DNA from: CAYLNM01 sp964385045
Lineage (GTDB): Bacteria; Planctomycetota; Phycisphaerae; Phycisphaerales; SM1A02
Length of the DNA: 19,223 nucleotides
Direction: 5' to 3'
NCBI GenBank assembly: GCA_964385045.1
Contig: CAYLNM010000085.1
Location: 1 to 19,223, forward strand
This document shows positions 1 to 7,388 of the stretch, piece by piece. The first letter of the stretch is position 1, and each line of letters begins with the position of its first letter. The position numbers were made by a program, and so were the translations under genes. The notes below the pieces were generated by a model. The model saw only the letters and a list, made by a program, of their open reading frames with translations, was not told where the DNA came from and ran no database searches.

Positions 1-75
1 CGGCGACACCGCGGGGCACGGCGACACCGCGGGGGCACGGCGACACCGCGGCGGCACGGCGACACCGCAGACGGG
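1..75. repeat. GC-rich tandem repeat, about four copies
   Basis: The 12-mer CGGCGACACCGC begins at 1, 19, 38 and 57, giving a period of 18-19 bp. The linker between copies is a G-run followed by CA. A degenerate continuation (GCCGACACGCC) follows near 79-89. The array lies past the end of the minus-strand MgtC-family gene and is cut by the window edge, so its true length is unknown. No coding function is supported. Confidence 0.75.
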
Positions 76-112
76 CATGCCGACACGCCCGGCCGCGCAC
101 GCACCGACCGGC

Positions 113-136
113 ACGACGCGACGACGCGACGACGCG
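113..136. repeat. 8-bp tandem repeat, three perfect copies
   Basis: ACGACGCG occurs three times head to tail at 113-120, 121-128 and 129-136. It lies between the array at the window start and the end of the MgtC-family gene. It looks like slippage-prone simple sequence; no function is evident. Confidence 0.75.
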
Positions 137-166
137 ACGGCCGCGGGCCGCCCGCTCCGGGACGGA

Positions 167-661
167 TCAGTCCGGGCCGGACGGCCCGCCGTCGGCCGGC
201 GGCGGCTTGTGCTCCATCGTGCGCAGCCACGACACCACCACGAAGCCCAGTGCCGTCACGGACAGACCGAGGACGTACGCCCCCATGCCGAAGGCCACCC
301 CGATCGCCGCGGTCAGCCACATGCCGGCCGCGGTGGTCAGGCCCCGGACATTGCCGCCGGAGTGGATGATCGCTCCCGCCCCGAGGAAGCCGATGCCCCC
401 CACGATCGCCGCCACGATCCGGCCCGGGTCGAAGCGGATGGCATCCGCCCCCTGCGCGACCGCCTCGGCCGCGAGCCGCTCGCCGAGAAGCACGAACGTG
501 GCGGCCCCGAGGGCCACCAGCATGTGCGTCCGCAGGCCGGCGGGCCGGCCGCGGGCCTCGCGGTCCCAGCCGATGCACCCGGCACAGATCCCCGCGAGGA
601 CGAGGCGGGCGGCGTCCTCGAGGTGCGAGGCCGCGGCCGCCGCCGTGAGCAGCAGGTCCAT
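167..661 (-). CDS. MgtC/SapB family inner-membrane protein
   Basis: This 164-residue, strongly hydrophobic protein belongs to the MgtC/SapB family. Some members support growth at low Mg2+ or modulate the F-type ATP synthase and virulence in enterobacteria and mycobacteria; others have no known role. Family hallmarks are GWDREARGRPAGLRTHM (residues 31-47), VGGIGFLGAGAI (87-98) and VRGLTTAAGMWLTAAIGVA (105-123). About four transmembrane segments are visible (near 15-31, 46-62, 82-99 and 115-147), followed by a Pro/Gly-rich hydrophilic tail. It has only the short MgtC core and lacks the ACT-like cytosolic C-terminal domain of longer members, so a structural or regulatory role is as likely as transport. 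Its ATG lies 4 nt after the stop of the response regulator, implying co-transcription with the two-component system. The family call is firm; the substrate or partner is unknown. Confidence 0.9.
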   Translation of the reverse strand: MDLLLTAAAAASHLEDAARLVLAGICAGCIGWDREARGRPAGLRTHMLVALGAATFVLLGERLAAEAVAQGADAIRFDPGRIVAAIVGGIGFLGAGAIIHSGGNVRGLTTAAGMWLTAAIGVAFGMGAYVLGLSVTALGFVVVSWLRTMEHKPPPADGGPSGPD

Positions 662-665
662 CGGA

Positions 666-1313
666 TCAGGCGGGGTTCTCGACCCACGCCACGGCGAAGC
701 GCGCGAGCTCGGGGGCGTTGTCGATGCCCAGCTTCCGCTTGATGTTCTCGCGGTGGGTCTCGACCGTCTTGATGCTGATGCACAGGCGGTTGGCGATCTT
801 CCGCGTGCCGAGGCCGCTGCCGATCATCTCGAAGACCTCGAGCTCGCGGTCGGAGAGGCTGCGCACGCCGGAGGCCTCGGTGCTGCCGCCGCGGACCGCC
901 TGGTCGACCAGCCGCTGCGTCATGCCCGAGGTCAGGGCGGTGCCGCCCGAGAGCACGGTGCGCACCGCGTCCACCAGCTTGCCGAGCGGCTCGCTCTTGC
1001 GGAGGTAGCCGTTCGCCCCCGCCCGCAGCGCACGCTCGGCGTAGAGCTCCTCGTCGTGCACCGAGACGACGATGATGCCGAGGTTCGGCCACTGCGACCG
1101 CATCTGCTTGATCAGCTCGAGCCCGCTGCCGCGGCCGAGGGAGATGTCGATGGTCACCAGGTCGGGAGCGTGCTGCCGGACGAGGTCCATCGCCTCGCTC
1201 GCGTCGGTCGCCTCGCCGACGACGTCGAAGCCCGACTCGTCGGCGAGGGCGTCGCGAATGCCGCGGCGGACGAGCGGGTGGTCGTCCACCACGCCGAGTC
1301 GCCAGCGCTTCAT
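666..1313 (-). CDS. NarL/FixJ-type response regulator (receiver plus LuxR HTH)
   Basis: A DNA-binding response regulator of 215 residues from the start chosen here (MKRWRLGVVDDHPLVRRG). The receiver domain (about 4-120) has the acidic pair in VVDDHP, the phospho-acceptor Asp56 in VTIDISLG, the Ser of VVSVHDE and the conserved Lys of LRKSEP. The C-terminal LuxR/GerE helix-turn-helix (about 150-212) contains SDRELEVFEMIGSG and SIKTVETHRENIKRKL. The partner is almost certainly the GAF histidine kinase upstream. ATG at 1313 matches the usual family length and has GAGGG upstream. In-frame ATGs at 1433 and 1472 would add 40 or 53 residues rich in Ala, Thr, Pro and Lys. The 1472 start has a GAGGT site 8 nt away but overlaps the kinase gene by 80 nt. 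Target promoters are unknown; the adjacent mgtC-like gene is the obvious candidate. Confidence 0.92.
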   Translation of the reverse strand: MKRWRLGVVDDHPLVRRGIRDALADESGFDVVGEATDASEAMDLVRQHAPDLVTIDISLGRGSGLELIKQMRSQWPNLGIIVVSVHDEELYAERALRAGANGYLRKSEPLGKLVDAVRTVLSGGTALTSGMTQRLVDQAVRGGSTEASGVRSLSDRELEVFEMIGSGLGTRKIANRLCISIKTVETHRENIKRKLGIDNAPELARFAVAWVENPA

Positions 1314-1392
1314 GGTCGCCCTCGCCCGAGTCGCCTTGGCCTTCGCCCGGACCGGGGGGGACGCGATCGCGGCCCCGCCGGCGGCGGCGGCC

Positions 1393-2661
1393 TCATCGGG
1401 TGCAGCCGTCGTGCTCGGCGCGTCGGTGGTCATGGTCGGCGTCGCCTTGGTGGCCTTGGGAATGGTCTGCATGATTGGGAACCTCGCATCGGACGGTGGT
1501 GCCGCGTCCGGGACTGGAGGAGATGGAGAAGCGTCCGCCGAGGGCGGAGGCTCGGTGCCGCATCAGCGACAGGCCGAGACCGAGGCCGGGCGCATCGCCC
1601 GGTCTCATGCCCACGCCGTCGTCCTGCACCTCGAGGACGGCGACGTCGGGGGCGGTGGCCCGCAGGTCGACGTGGATGCGCCGGGCGCGGGCGTGCCGGG
1701 CCGCGTTCGACGCGGCCTCGGAGGCGATGCAGAACAGCTCTGCGGCGCAGTGATCTTGGGGCACCTCCACGTCGCAGGAGGACGTGCAGGAGATGCCGTG
1801 CATGGTTCGGACGCGCGACGCGAGGTGCTCGAGGGCCATCGCGATGCTGCCCTGCTGCAGGCCCGGGGGCACGAGGCCGCCGATCGCCGCCCGCAGTCCC
1901 TCGAGGGCATGGCGACTGCCCGCCGCGATCGCCTCCACGCTCGCGAGATCGGCGTCGCGGCCCGTGTTCATCCGGCGCTCGAGCCGCCCGGCCGAGAGGC
2001 AGATGGCGGCGAGCTCCTGGCAGGTCGTGTCGTGCAGCTGCTGGACGAGCCGGGTGCGCTCCGACGCGGCCGCGAGCCGGACCGTCCACTCCAGTCGCCG
2101 TCGCTCGGCGACGCGGCCGATCTGGATGCCGACCGACTCGATCGCCGCCCGCTCGGACTCCGGCAGATCCGGCCGGTTCGGACCGAAGAGCTGCAGCGCC
2201 CCGACCACGGCGCCGTCGACGCGGATCGGCATCACCACTGCGTGCTCCCGGTGCTCGTGCGGCTCGGATCGAGCCGAGGCCACCGGCTCGGCGCTCTCCG
2301 CCGAGTCCTCCTCCGCGAACGGGTGGCCCGGCGTCTCGTCGCCGCCCCGGCCCGCCCGTTCACGTTCATCAGCGGGCCGGCCACCGGGCCGCCGGCGCCG
2401 GGCCGCGTCCGAGCGATGCTCCGAGACGAGCTCGAGGCGGCTGCGGTCGTCGGCGGCGAGCAGGTAGACCCGGCCGGTGTCGAAGCCGTTGAACTCGCAG
2501 ACGCGGCGAACCGACTCGTCGACGATCGACCGCAGGCTGCCCCCGCGCCCGCACAGGCCGGCGACGTCGCACAGCAGCCGGATCAACCCCGCCCGGCGGG
2601 CGTCGGACCGGGCGTCGTCGCCATCCACGGCCCGTGGGACCTCTGGGGACTCGTCGCGCAT
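1393..2661 (-). CDS. GAF-domain sensor histidine kinase (HisKA_3 type)
   Basis: A 422-residue soluble two-component kinase of the NarX/DesK-like HPK7 class. An N-terminal GAF domain (about 25-185) would sense a small ligand or redox state in the cytoplasm; no transmembrane segment is present. The dimerisation and phospho-acceptor motif LVQQLHDTTCQELAAI places the autophosphorylated histidine at His210. The HATPase_c domain follows with an N-box (SEAASNAARHARA, Asn319), a G1 box (DDGVGM, 348-352) and a G2 box (GLGLGLSLM, 359-367). The GAF domain is interrupted by a roughly 55-residue charged, apparently disordered stretch (about 81-138). The last 28 residues after RCEVP are His/Asp-rich and lie where the response-regulator N-terminus is read in another frame. 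The only early Met is used as start, with a weak ribosome-binding site. It is paired with the downstream regulator. Confidence 0.9.
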   Translation of the reverse strand: MRDESPEVPRAVDGDDARSDARRAGLIRLLCDVAGLCGRGGSLRSIVDESVRRVCEFNGFDTGRVYLLAADDRSRLELVSEHRSDAARRRRPGGRPADERERAGRGGDETPGHPFAEEDSAESAEPVASARSEPHEHREHAVVMPIRVDGAVVGALQLFGPNRPDLPESERAAIESVGIQIGRVAERRRLEWTVRLAAASERTRLVQQLHDTTCQELAAICLSAGRLERRMNTGRDADLASVEAIAAGSRHALEGLRAAIGGLVPPGLQQGSIAMALEHLASRVRTMHGISCTSSCDVEVPQDHCAAELFCIASEAASNAARHARARRIHVDLRATAPDVAVLEVQDDGVGMRPGDAPGLGLGLSLMRHRASALGGRFSISSSPGRGTTVRCEVPNHADHSQGHQGDADHDHRRAEHDGCTR

Positions 2662-2751
2662 CGATCGCGAGCCTACGGGGGGGCCGGTGGATCCACAACG
2701 GGAACCACTCCGCTCTCGCGGCAGATGAGGGCAGGTTCACCGGCGGCTCAC

Positions 2752-2779
2752 GTGCACCGGCGCAGCGATGCGCCGGCAC
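2752..2779 (+). promoter_or_regulatory. Perfect 8-bp hairpin with GNRA-type loop
   Basis: CCGGCGCA and TGCGCCGG flank the loop GCGA. A further GTG/CAC pairing lies outside a 2-nt bulge. As plus-strand RNA the loop is a GNRA tetraloop, which stabilises RNA hairpins. It sits about 250 nt before the small gene at 3029, so it would fall in a 5' leader only if transcription starts upstream. GC content makes chance hairpins common here. Confidence 0.3.
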
Positions 2780-3017
2780 GGCCGGACCGCGCCGACGCCG
2801 CCCCGCCGGAGACGGTGGCATGGGGGAATCACCCATCGCGCCCGCGGGCGGCCGCCTTCCGAGGTTGGGGCGCGGCGCCGATGCGGCGGCGGGTCGCTCG
2901 GCGCCATGCTTCTCGTGCGTCGACGAGCAGGCGCCGTCGCCGGGAGGGTCCCGGTCGGCGGCGTCCCCGGCCGGGATCGGACGCCCGGCCGGGCCGCGCA
3001 TCGACGCACCGAGACAC

Positions 3018-3021
3018 GGAG
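3018..3021 (+). promoter_or_regulatory. Ribosome-binding site fixing the start at 3029
   Basis: GGAG stands 7 nt before the ATG at 3029. It supports this start over an in-frame ATG at 2768, whose extra residues are Arg/Gly-rich and unlike protein. Confidence 0.65.
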
Positions 3022-3028
3022 CTCACCC

Positions 3029-3277
3029 ATGGCCACCGCCCCTCCCGCCACCGAGCACGTCGGCGAGACCGCCGGCATGCGCAACCACGATCGCGATCTC
3101 GTGAACGAGCTGAGCAAGCGGCTCGACTGCCTCTGGCGCTGCGATCAGTACATCGCCAACGCCGAGGGGCACCAGCAGCTCGAGTCCTTCTGGCAGGACG
3201 TCAAGCGCCAGGAGGAGCAGAACATCGACCGCCTCCGATCGCTGATCCGCTCGGAGATCGAGGAAGACTGCTTCTGA
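3029..3277 (+). CDS. Small helical protein of unknown function
   Basis: I do not recognise this 82-residue protein. After a short Ala/Pro/Thr leader, the body is almost wholly charged and amphipathic, with the pattern of two or three helices. It includes RNHDRDLVNELSKRL, LWRCDQYIANAEGHQQL and FWQDVKRQEEQNIDRL. Two cysteines (in RLDCLWRCDQY) and a third next to the C-terminus (EEDCF) could bind metal or form disulphides. There is no signal peptide or membrane segment, so it is probably cytosolic. A ferritin-like or four-helix fold is possible from the spacing of Glu and His, but no complete metal-binding motif is visible. It is the first gene of the plus-strand series, 84 nt before the rhodanese gene. 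The composition differs sharply from shadow frames, so I trust it as a gene. Confidence 0.75.
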   Translation: MATAPPATEHVGETAGMRNHDRDLVNELSKRLDCLWRCDQYIANAEGHQQLESFWQDVKRQEEQNIDRLRSLIRSEIEEDCF

Positions 3278-3301
3278 TCCCCGCGGCCGCCGCGCGGGAT
3301 C
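3276..3301 (+). terminator. Inverted repeat at the stop codon of the small gene
   Basis: GATCCC and GGGATC pair around a GC-rich interior, with one bulge and further GCG/CGC pairs. It begins inside the TGA stop. No T-run follows, so it may attenuate or protect the transcript end rather than terminate, or be chance. Confidence 0.25.
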
Positions 3302-3361
3302 CTCCTGGGATGCTCTCCCGGATCCGCCGGCGCCCGCTCCCGTCATCCCCGAGGAGCGACC

Positions 3362-3706
3362 ATGCAGACCATCGACGCCGAGAGGCTCGGCTCCATCCTG
3401 GACGGCGACGAGGACTGGCTCCTCGTCGACACGCTCCCTCCACGCAGCTACGAGCGGCACCACATCCCGGGGGCGGTGAACGTCCCCGCCGACGCGGACG
3501 ACTTCGTCTCGCGCATCGACGAGCTGGTCTCCAGCCGCGACGACCCCGTGGTCGTGTACTGCGCCGACGAGGACTGCCCGCTCTCCCCCGAGGCGGGTCG
3601 TCGACTCGAGCGATCGGGATTCTCCAACGTCCTCGACTTCGAGGGCGGCCTCGAGGAGTGGCGCGAGACCGGACGTGCGGTGACGCCCGACGGAGGCCCC
3701 CACTGA
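3362..3706 (+). CDS. Single-domain rhodanese-like protein
   Basis: A 114-residue rhodanese-fold protein, expected to carry sulfur as a persulfide on an active-site cysteine in the cytoplasm. Fold markers in order are WLLVDTLPPRSYERHHIPGA (VDxR-like N-terminal motif and HIPGA), VVVYCADEDCPLSPEAGRRL (catalytic loop with Cys after VVY) and NVLDFEGGLEEWRETG at the C-terminus. The active loop C-A-D-E-D-C-P has a second cysteine and is acidic rather than basic. This differs from the C-x5-R loop of thiosulfate sulfurtransferases but matches a common subtype of small bacterial rhodaneses. GAGGAG lies 5 nt before the ATG, so the start is secure. It follows the small helical gene and may share its transcript. 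Substrate is unknown. Confidence 0.92.
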   Translation: MQTIDAERLGSILDGDEDWLLVDTLPPRSYERHHIPGAVNVPADADDFVSRIDELVSSRDDPVVVYCADEDCPLSPEAGRRLERSGFSNVLDFEGGLEEWRETGRAVTPDGGPH

Positions 3707-3777
3707 GCGCGACGCCCTGCGCCTCGCTCCACCTCGTCGCGCCGCGCCGTGCCCGACGGCCGGTCGCGACGGTCCGT

Positions 3778-3810
3778 CCCCCGCGCCGCCGGTCCGCCGG
3801 CGGACGGGGG
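3778..3810 (+). terminator. GC-rich hairpin downstream of the rhodanese gene
   Basis: CCGCCGG and CCGGCGG form a perfect 7-bp stem with loop TCCG. It is extended by CCCCC/GGGGG across a small internal loop. It lies in the 160-nt space between the rhodanese and membrane-protein genes and would be a reasonable terminator, but no T-run follows. The rest of that space shows nothing coding. Confidence 0.35.
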
Positions 3811-3866
3811 TCGCGGGGCGTCGGCGGATCGTTGCCGGCTCGCCCGGACGGGACGGACGCGATCCG

Positions 3867-4286
3867 ATGACGTGGGTCACGCCCGTCCTCGCGGTGCTCG
3901 TCGCCCTCGCGTTCGGCCTCGTGCTGGTGCATGCGGTCGGCTGGCGCCACCCGGCCCGTCCGGAGCCCGGGCCGAGCGCCCTGTTCCTCTTCCTGCTGCT
4001 GTTCCCGCTGCTCTGGGCGGCGGGACTGTGGCTCGTCCCCGCGGGTCCGCGGGTGCTCGGCGCACCCGTCCTGCCCGCCCTCGTCACGGGCTTCCTGCTC
4101 GTGCTGCTCGTCTCGATCCTCGCCGACCACCGGCCCCGCGACGTGCGGGCCGCGGCGGGTCAGACGAGCTCGGCCGACCTCGCCGCGACGCTCTTCGGCG
4201 TCGTCTTCTGGCTGCTCCTGATGATGGCGGCCGGCGCGATCGTGGCCGGCTATCTGCTTCCTCACTCCGAAGGACCATTCCCATGA
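3867..4286 (+). CDS. Hypothetical four-helix membrane protein
   Basis: A 139-residue integral membrane protein without a family I can name. Four hydrophobic segments are visible at about 4-25, 42-62, 68-86 and 107-134. They are separated by short loops, the third of which (about 87-106) is the longest and carries HRPRDVRAAAGQTSS. Its size and layout resemble small accessory membrane proteins in respiratory or stress loci, but nothing in the sequence assigns a function. Its TGA overlaps the ATG of the next gene in an ATGA junction, so the two are probably translated together and may act together at the membrane. The ribosome-binding site is weak. The start is chosen because the first helix follows directly and upstream codons lack protein character. 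Confidence 0.75.
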   Translation: MTWVTPVLAVLVALAFGLVLVHAVGWRHPARPEPGPSALFLFLLLFPLLWAAGLWLVPAGPRVLGAPVLPALVTGFLLVLLVSILADHRPRDVRAAAGQTSSADLAATLFGVVFWLLLMMAAGAIVAGYLLPHSEGPFP

Positions 4287-4861
4287 CCATCTTCCCCCGA
4301 GCCCCGTTCGATCCCGCTCGTCCCGGCCGGTCCACCCGCTCCGCCGGGAGCCGCCTCCGGGCCCACCCGCTCGCCGGTGCCGCGGCCGGGCTGCTCGCCT
4401 GCCTCGCCCTCGGCTGCGGGGGCGGCTCCGAGGAGGAGGGCGACGGCGCCGGCGGCGAGGGCCCCACCGCCGCCGACGTGGCCGACGAGACCCGCGAGGC
4501 CGCGGGCACGGCCGGCGCCTACGCCGAGCGCACGCTCGAGGAGGTCCGGGCCGACATGCGCGACCGACTCGAGGCGGCGGACGAGCGCATCGAGTCGCTC
4601 GAGGCCCGGGCCACGGAGCTCACCGGCGACGCGCGGAGCGAGCTCGAGGAGACGCTCGACGGGCTGCGGCGGCAGCGCGAGCAGGTCGCCGACCGCCTCG
4701 ACGCCCTCGGCGACGCGAGCGGCGACGCCTGGCGGGACGTCGCGGCGGGCGCCGAGCGGGCGTGGAGCGAGCTCGATGCCGCCGTCTCCAGCGCGGTCGA
4801 TCGCTTCGGCGGCGAGGGCGGCGAGGGCGACGGGGGCGACGCATCGCCCGGCGGCGCCTGA
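4283..4861 (+). CDS. Coiled-coil lipoprotein of unknown function
   Basis: A 192-residue secreted protein. A basic N-terminus (about 1-29, several Arg) precedes a hydrophobic stretch AGAAAGLLACLALGC whose Cys45 fits a lipoprotein signal-peptidase site (A-L-G-C, slightly off the L-x-G-C ideal). A Gly/Glu linker follows, then a long heptad-rich helix (about 57-170) with EERxEx-type repeats such as RDRLEAADERIESLEARATE and LRRQREQVADRLDALGDA, ending in a Gly/Asp-rich tail. It is expected to be anchored in a membrane with a periplasmic coiled coil, perhaps stabilising the envelope or partnering the four-helix protein with which it overlaps by 4 nt. The mature domain matches no enzyme family. The 28 residues before the hydrophobic core are long for a signal peptide, but no better internal start is seen. 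Confidence 0.78.
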   Translation: MTIFPRAPFDPARPGRSTRSAGSRLRAHPLAGAAAGLLACLALGCGGGSEEEGDGAGGEGPTAADVADETREAAGTAGAYAERTLEEVRADMRDRLEAADERIESLEARATELTGDARSELEETLDGLRRQREQVADRLDALGDASGDAWRDVAAGAERAWSELDAAVSSAVDRFGGEGGEGDGGDASPGGA

Positions 4862-4907
4862 TTCCCCGCGACCGGCTCCGTCCGTCCCTTCCCCCGCGAG
4901 ACCCGAC

Positions 4908-7288
4908 ATGACTCCCGACGGCACCACCTCCTCCCCCGACGCTCCGCCCGCCGTGCTCGTGCGCCGGCTCGAGGACCTCGGCTCCGGCGACGTGGCCGAG
5001 GTCGGCGGCAAGAACGCCTCCCTCGGGGAGATGATCTCCACCCTCGGCGGCGACGGTGTGCAGGTCCCCGGCGGCTTCGCCACCACCGCCGCCGCCTACC
5101 GACGCTTCCTCGAGGAGGCGGGCCTCGAGCCGCGCCTGCGCGAGGAGCTCGAACGCTACGAGCGGGACGACCGCGCCCTGCCCGAGGTCGGCCGCGCGAT
5201 CCGCGAGGCGATCGAGGCGGCCGAGCTGCCGCAGGATCTGGCGGAGGCGATCCGCGCGGCCTACCGCGAGCTCGCCGAGCGCCGGGGCGAGGAGGATCCG
5301 CCGGTGGCGGTGCGCAGCAGCGCGACCGCGGAGGACCTGCCCGAGGCGAGCTTCGCCGGGCAGCAGGAGACCTTCCTGCACGTCCGCGGCGAGGCCGACC
5401 TGCTCCGGGCGTGCCGCCGCTGCTACGCCTCGCTCTTCACCGACCGGGCGATCAGCTACCGCACCGAGCGCGACTTCGACCATCTCGACGTCGCGCTCTC
5501 GGTGGGCGTGCAGGCGATGGTGGAGGCGAGCGAGGCGTGCAGCGGCGTGCTGTTCACCCTCGACCCGGAGTCGGGCTTCCGGAAGGTGATCGTGATCGAC
5601 GCGGCCTGGGGCCTCGGCGAGACGGTGGTCGGCGGCGAGGTCGAGCCCGACGCGTTCGTCGTCTTCGCCCCGCTGCTCGATCGCGAGGACCGGGTCCCGA
5701 TCCTGCAGCGGCGCCGCGGGGCGAAGCGGGTCAAGGCGGTGCGGGCCGAGTCCGGCCCCGACCCGGTGAAGCGGGTCGAGACGAGCGATGACGAGCGCCG
5801 CCGACTGTGCCTGAGCGACGAGGAGGTCCTGCGGCTCGCCCGCTGGGGGGCGGCGATCGAGCGGCACTACGACCGGCCCATGGACGTGGAGTGGGCCAAG
5901 GACGCCGGCAGCGGCGAGCTCTTCATCGTGCAGGCCCGGCCCGAGACGGTGCAGTCCCGCCGCGAGGGCGGACTGCGGACGTACGAGCTTCGGGAGCGAT
6001 CCGAGGCCCTCGTGACGGGGCTGGCGGTGGGCGACGCGATCGCCACCGGCACGGTGCGGGTCCTGCACCAGCCGTCCGACGCCGAGGCGTTCGACGACGG
6101 CGACGTGCTCGTGGCCCCCGTCACCGACCCCGACTGGGGTCCGATCATGGCCCGGGCCGCCGCGGTCGTCACCGACCACGGCGGCCGCACCGCCCACGCC
6201 GCGATCGTCAGCCGCGAGCTCGGCATCCCCGCGATCGTCGGCGCGGGCGACGCGACCGAGCGGCTCGAGGACGGCATGGCGGTCACCGTCTCCTGCGCCG
6301 AGGGACCCGAGGGCACGGTGTGGAAGGGCGAGCTGGAGTTCGAGACGAGCGACATCGACCTCGACGACCTGCCGGAGACGCGGACCTCGATCCTCATGAA
6401 CGTCGCGAGCCCGGACGCCGCCTTCCGCTGGCACCGGCTGCCGGTCCGCGGCGTGGGCCTCGCCCGCATGGAGTTCATCGTGATGAGCTCGATCGGCGTG
6501 CACCCGATGGCCCTCGTGCGACCGGACGCGGTCGACGACGAGGACGAGCGGCGCCGGATCGCCGAGCGGGTGGGCGACGAGGACCCCGAGGAGTTCTTCG
6601 TCCGCGTCCTCGCCGAGGGCATCGCCCGCATCGCGGCCTCGCGCCATCCGGACCGCGTGCTCCTGCGGACGAGCGACTTCAAGACCAACGAGTACGCCCA
6701 GCTCCTCGGCGGCGCGGCCTTCGAGCCCGAGGAGGAGAACCCGATGCTCGGCGTTCGGGGGGCCTCGCGGTACACCCGCACGATCTACCGCGAGGGCTTC
6801 GCCCTCGAGTGCCGGGCGATCCGGCGGGTGCGGGAGACGGTCGGCCTCGACAACCTCATGGTGATGATCCCCTTCTGCCGCACGCCGGAGGAGGCGGACG
6901 CCGTGCTCGCGGTCCTGAAGGAGGAGGGTCTCGAGCGAGGGCGCGACGGCCTCGAGATCTGGGTGATGGCCGAGATCCCCTCGAACGTGATCCTCGCGGA
7001 GGACTTCGCCGAGCGGTTCGACGGCTTCTCGATCGGCAGCAACGACCTGACGCAGCTCGTCCTCGGCATCGACCGCGACTCCGAGGCTCTCGCCGACCTC
7101 TTCGACGAGCGGCACGAGGCGGTGCGGCGGTCGATCCGCGAGCTGATCCGGCGGGCCCACGAGGCGGGCCGCCCGGTGGGGATCTGCGGCCAGGCCCCGA
7201 GCGACCATCCCGACTTCGCCCGATTCCTCGTGGAGAGCGGCATCGACTCCATCTCGCTCAACCCCGACTCGGTGGTCCGGGTGCTGCG
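4908..7288 (+). CDS. ppsA: Phosphoenolpyruvate synthase, 3' end lost in gap
   Basis: Pyruvate, water dikinase makes PEP, AMP and phosphate from pyruvate and ATP, the entry to gluconeogenesis. The N-terminal nucleotide-binding domain (about 15-350) starts with EVGGKNASLGEMI and contains VRSSATAEDLPEASFAGQQE. The swivelling phosphohistidine domain has TDHGGRTAHAAIVSRELGIP with catalytic His430. The C-terminal TIM barrel contains RMEFI, GSNDLTQLVLGIDRDSE and GICGQAPSDHP with catalytic Cys760. Numbering runs about nine ahead of the 792-residue E. coli enzyme, so only the last few residues beyond about 794 are missing in the run of Ns. ATG at 4908 gives the family N-terminus; the upstream GAGA is weak. 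It continues the plus-strand series, 46 nt after the lipoprotein gene. Whether it shares a transcript with the ATPase operon cannot be judged across the gap. Confidence 0.95.
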
Positions 7289-7388
7289 NNNNNNNNNNNN
7301 NNNNNNNNNNNNNNNNNNNNNNNNNNNNNNNNNNNNNNNNNNNNNNNNNNNNNNNNNNNNNNNNNNNNNNNNNNNNNNNNNNNNNNNN
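7289..7388. other. Assembly gap of 100 Ns
   Basis: Exactly 100 unknown bases, the usual placeholder for a gap of unknown size. It replaces the end of ppsA, any intergenic sequence and the start of atpD. From the missing atpD residues alone, the true interval should be near 300 nt or more. The open frame that appears to run through it is therefore an artefact. Confidence 0.97.

Larger units (their letters stand above)
2662..3028. other. Divergent intergenic region, 367 nt
   Basis: This stretch separates the minus-strand kinase operon from the plus-strand series and should hold both promoters. I see no convincing -35/-10 pair in either direction. It contains a perfect 10-bp palindrome GTGGATCCAC (2687-2696), a hairpin with a GCGA loop (2752-2779) and the 12-bp palindrome CGCCCGCGGGCG (2839-2850). 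Reading frames through it have no recognisable protein character. Confidence 0.6.

Noticed and set aside
1..75. CRISPR array at the window start
   Set aside because: The units are 18-19 bp with no separate unique spacers; it is a simple tandem repeat.
2768..3028. Longer start for the small helical gene
   Set aside because: The added 87 residues are Arg/Gly shadow sequence, and GGAG is well placed only for the ATG at 3029.
207..3870. Long plus-strand open frames across the kinase, regulator and mgtC region
   Set aside because: Antisense shadows of three genes with clear domains; the translated composition is repetitive and unlike protein.
3749..4282. Upstream extension of the lipoprotein frame
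   Set aside because: It overlaps the membrane-protein gene out of frame and would bury the lipoprotein signal deep inside a protein.
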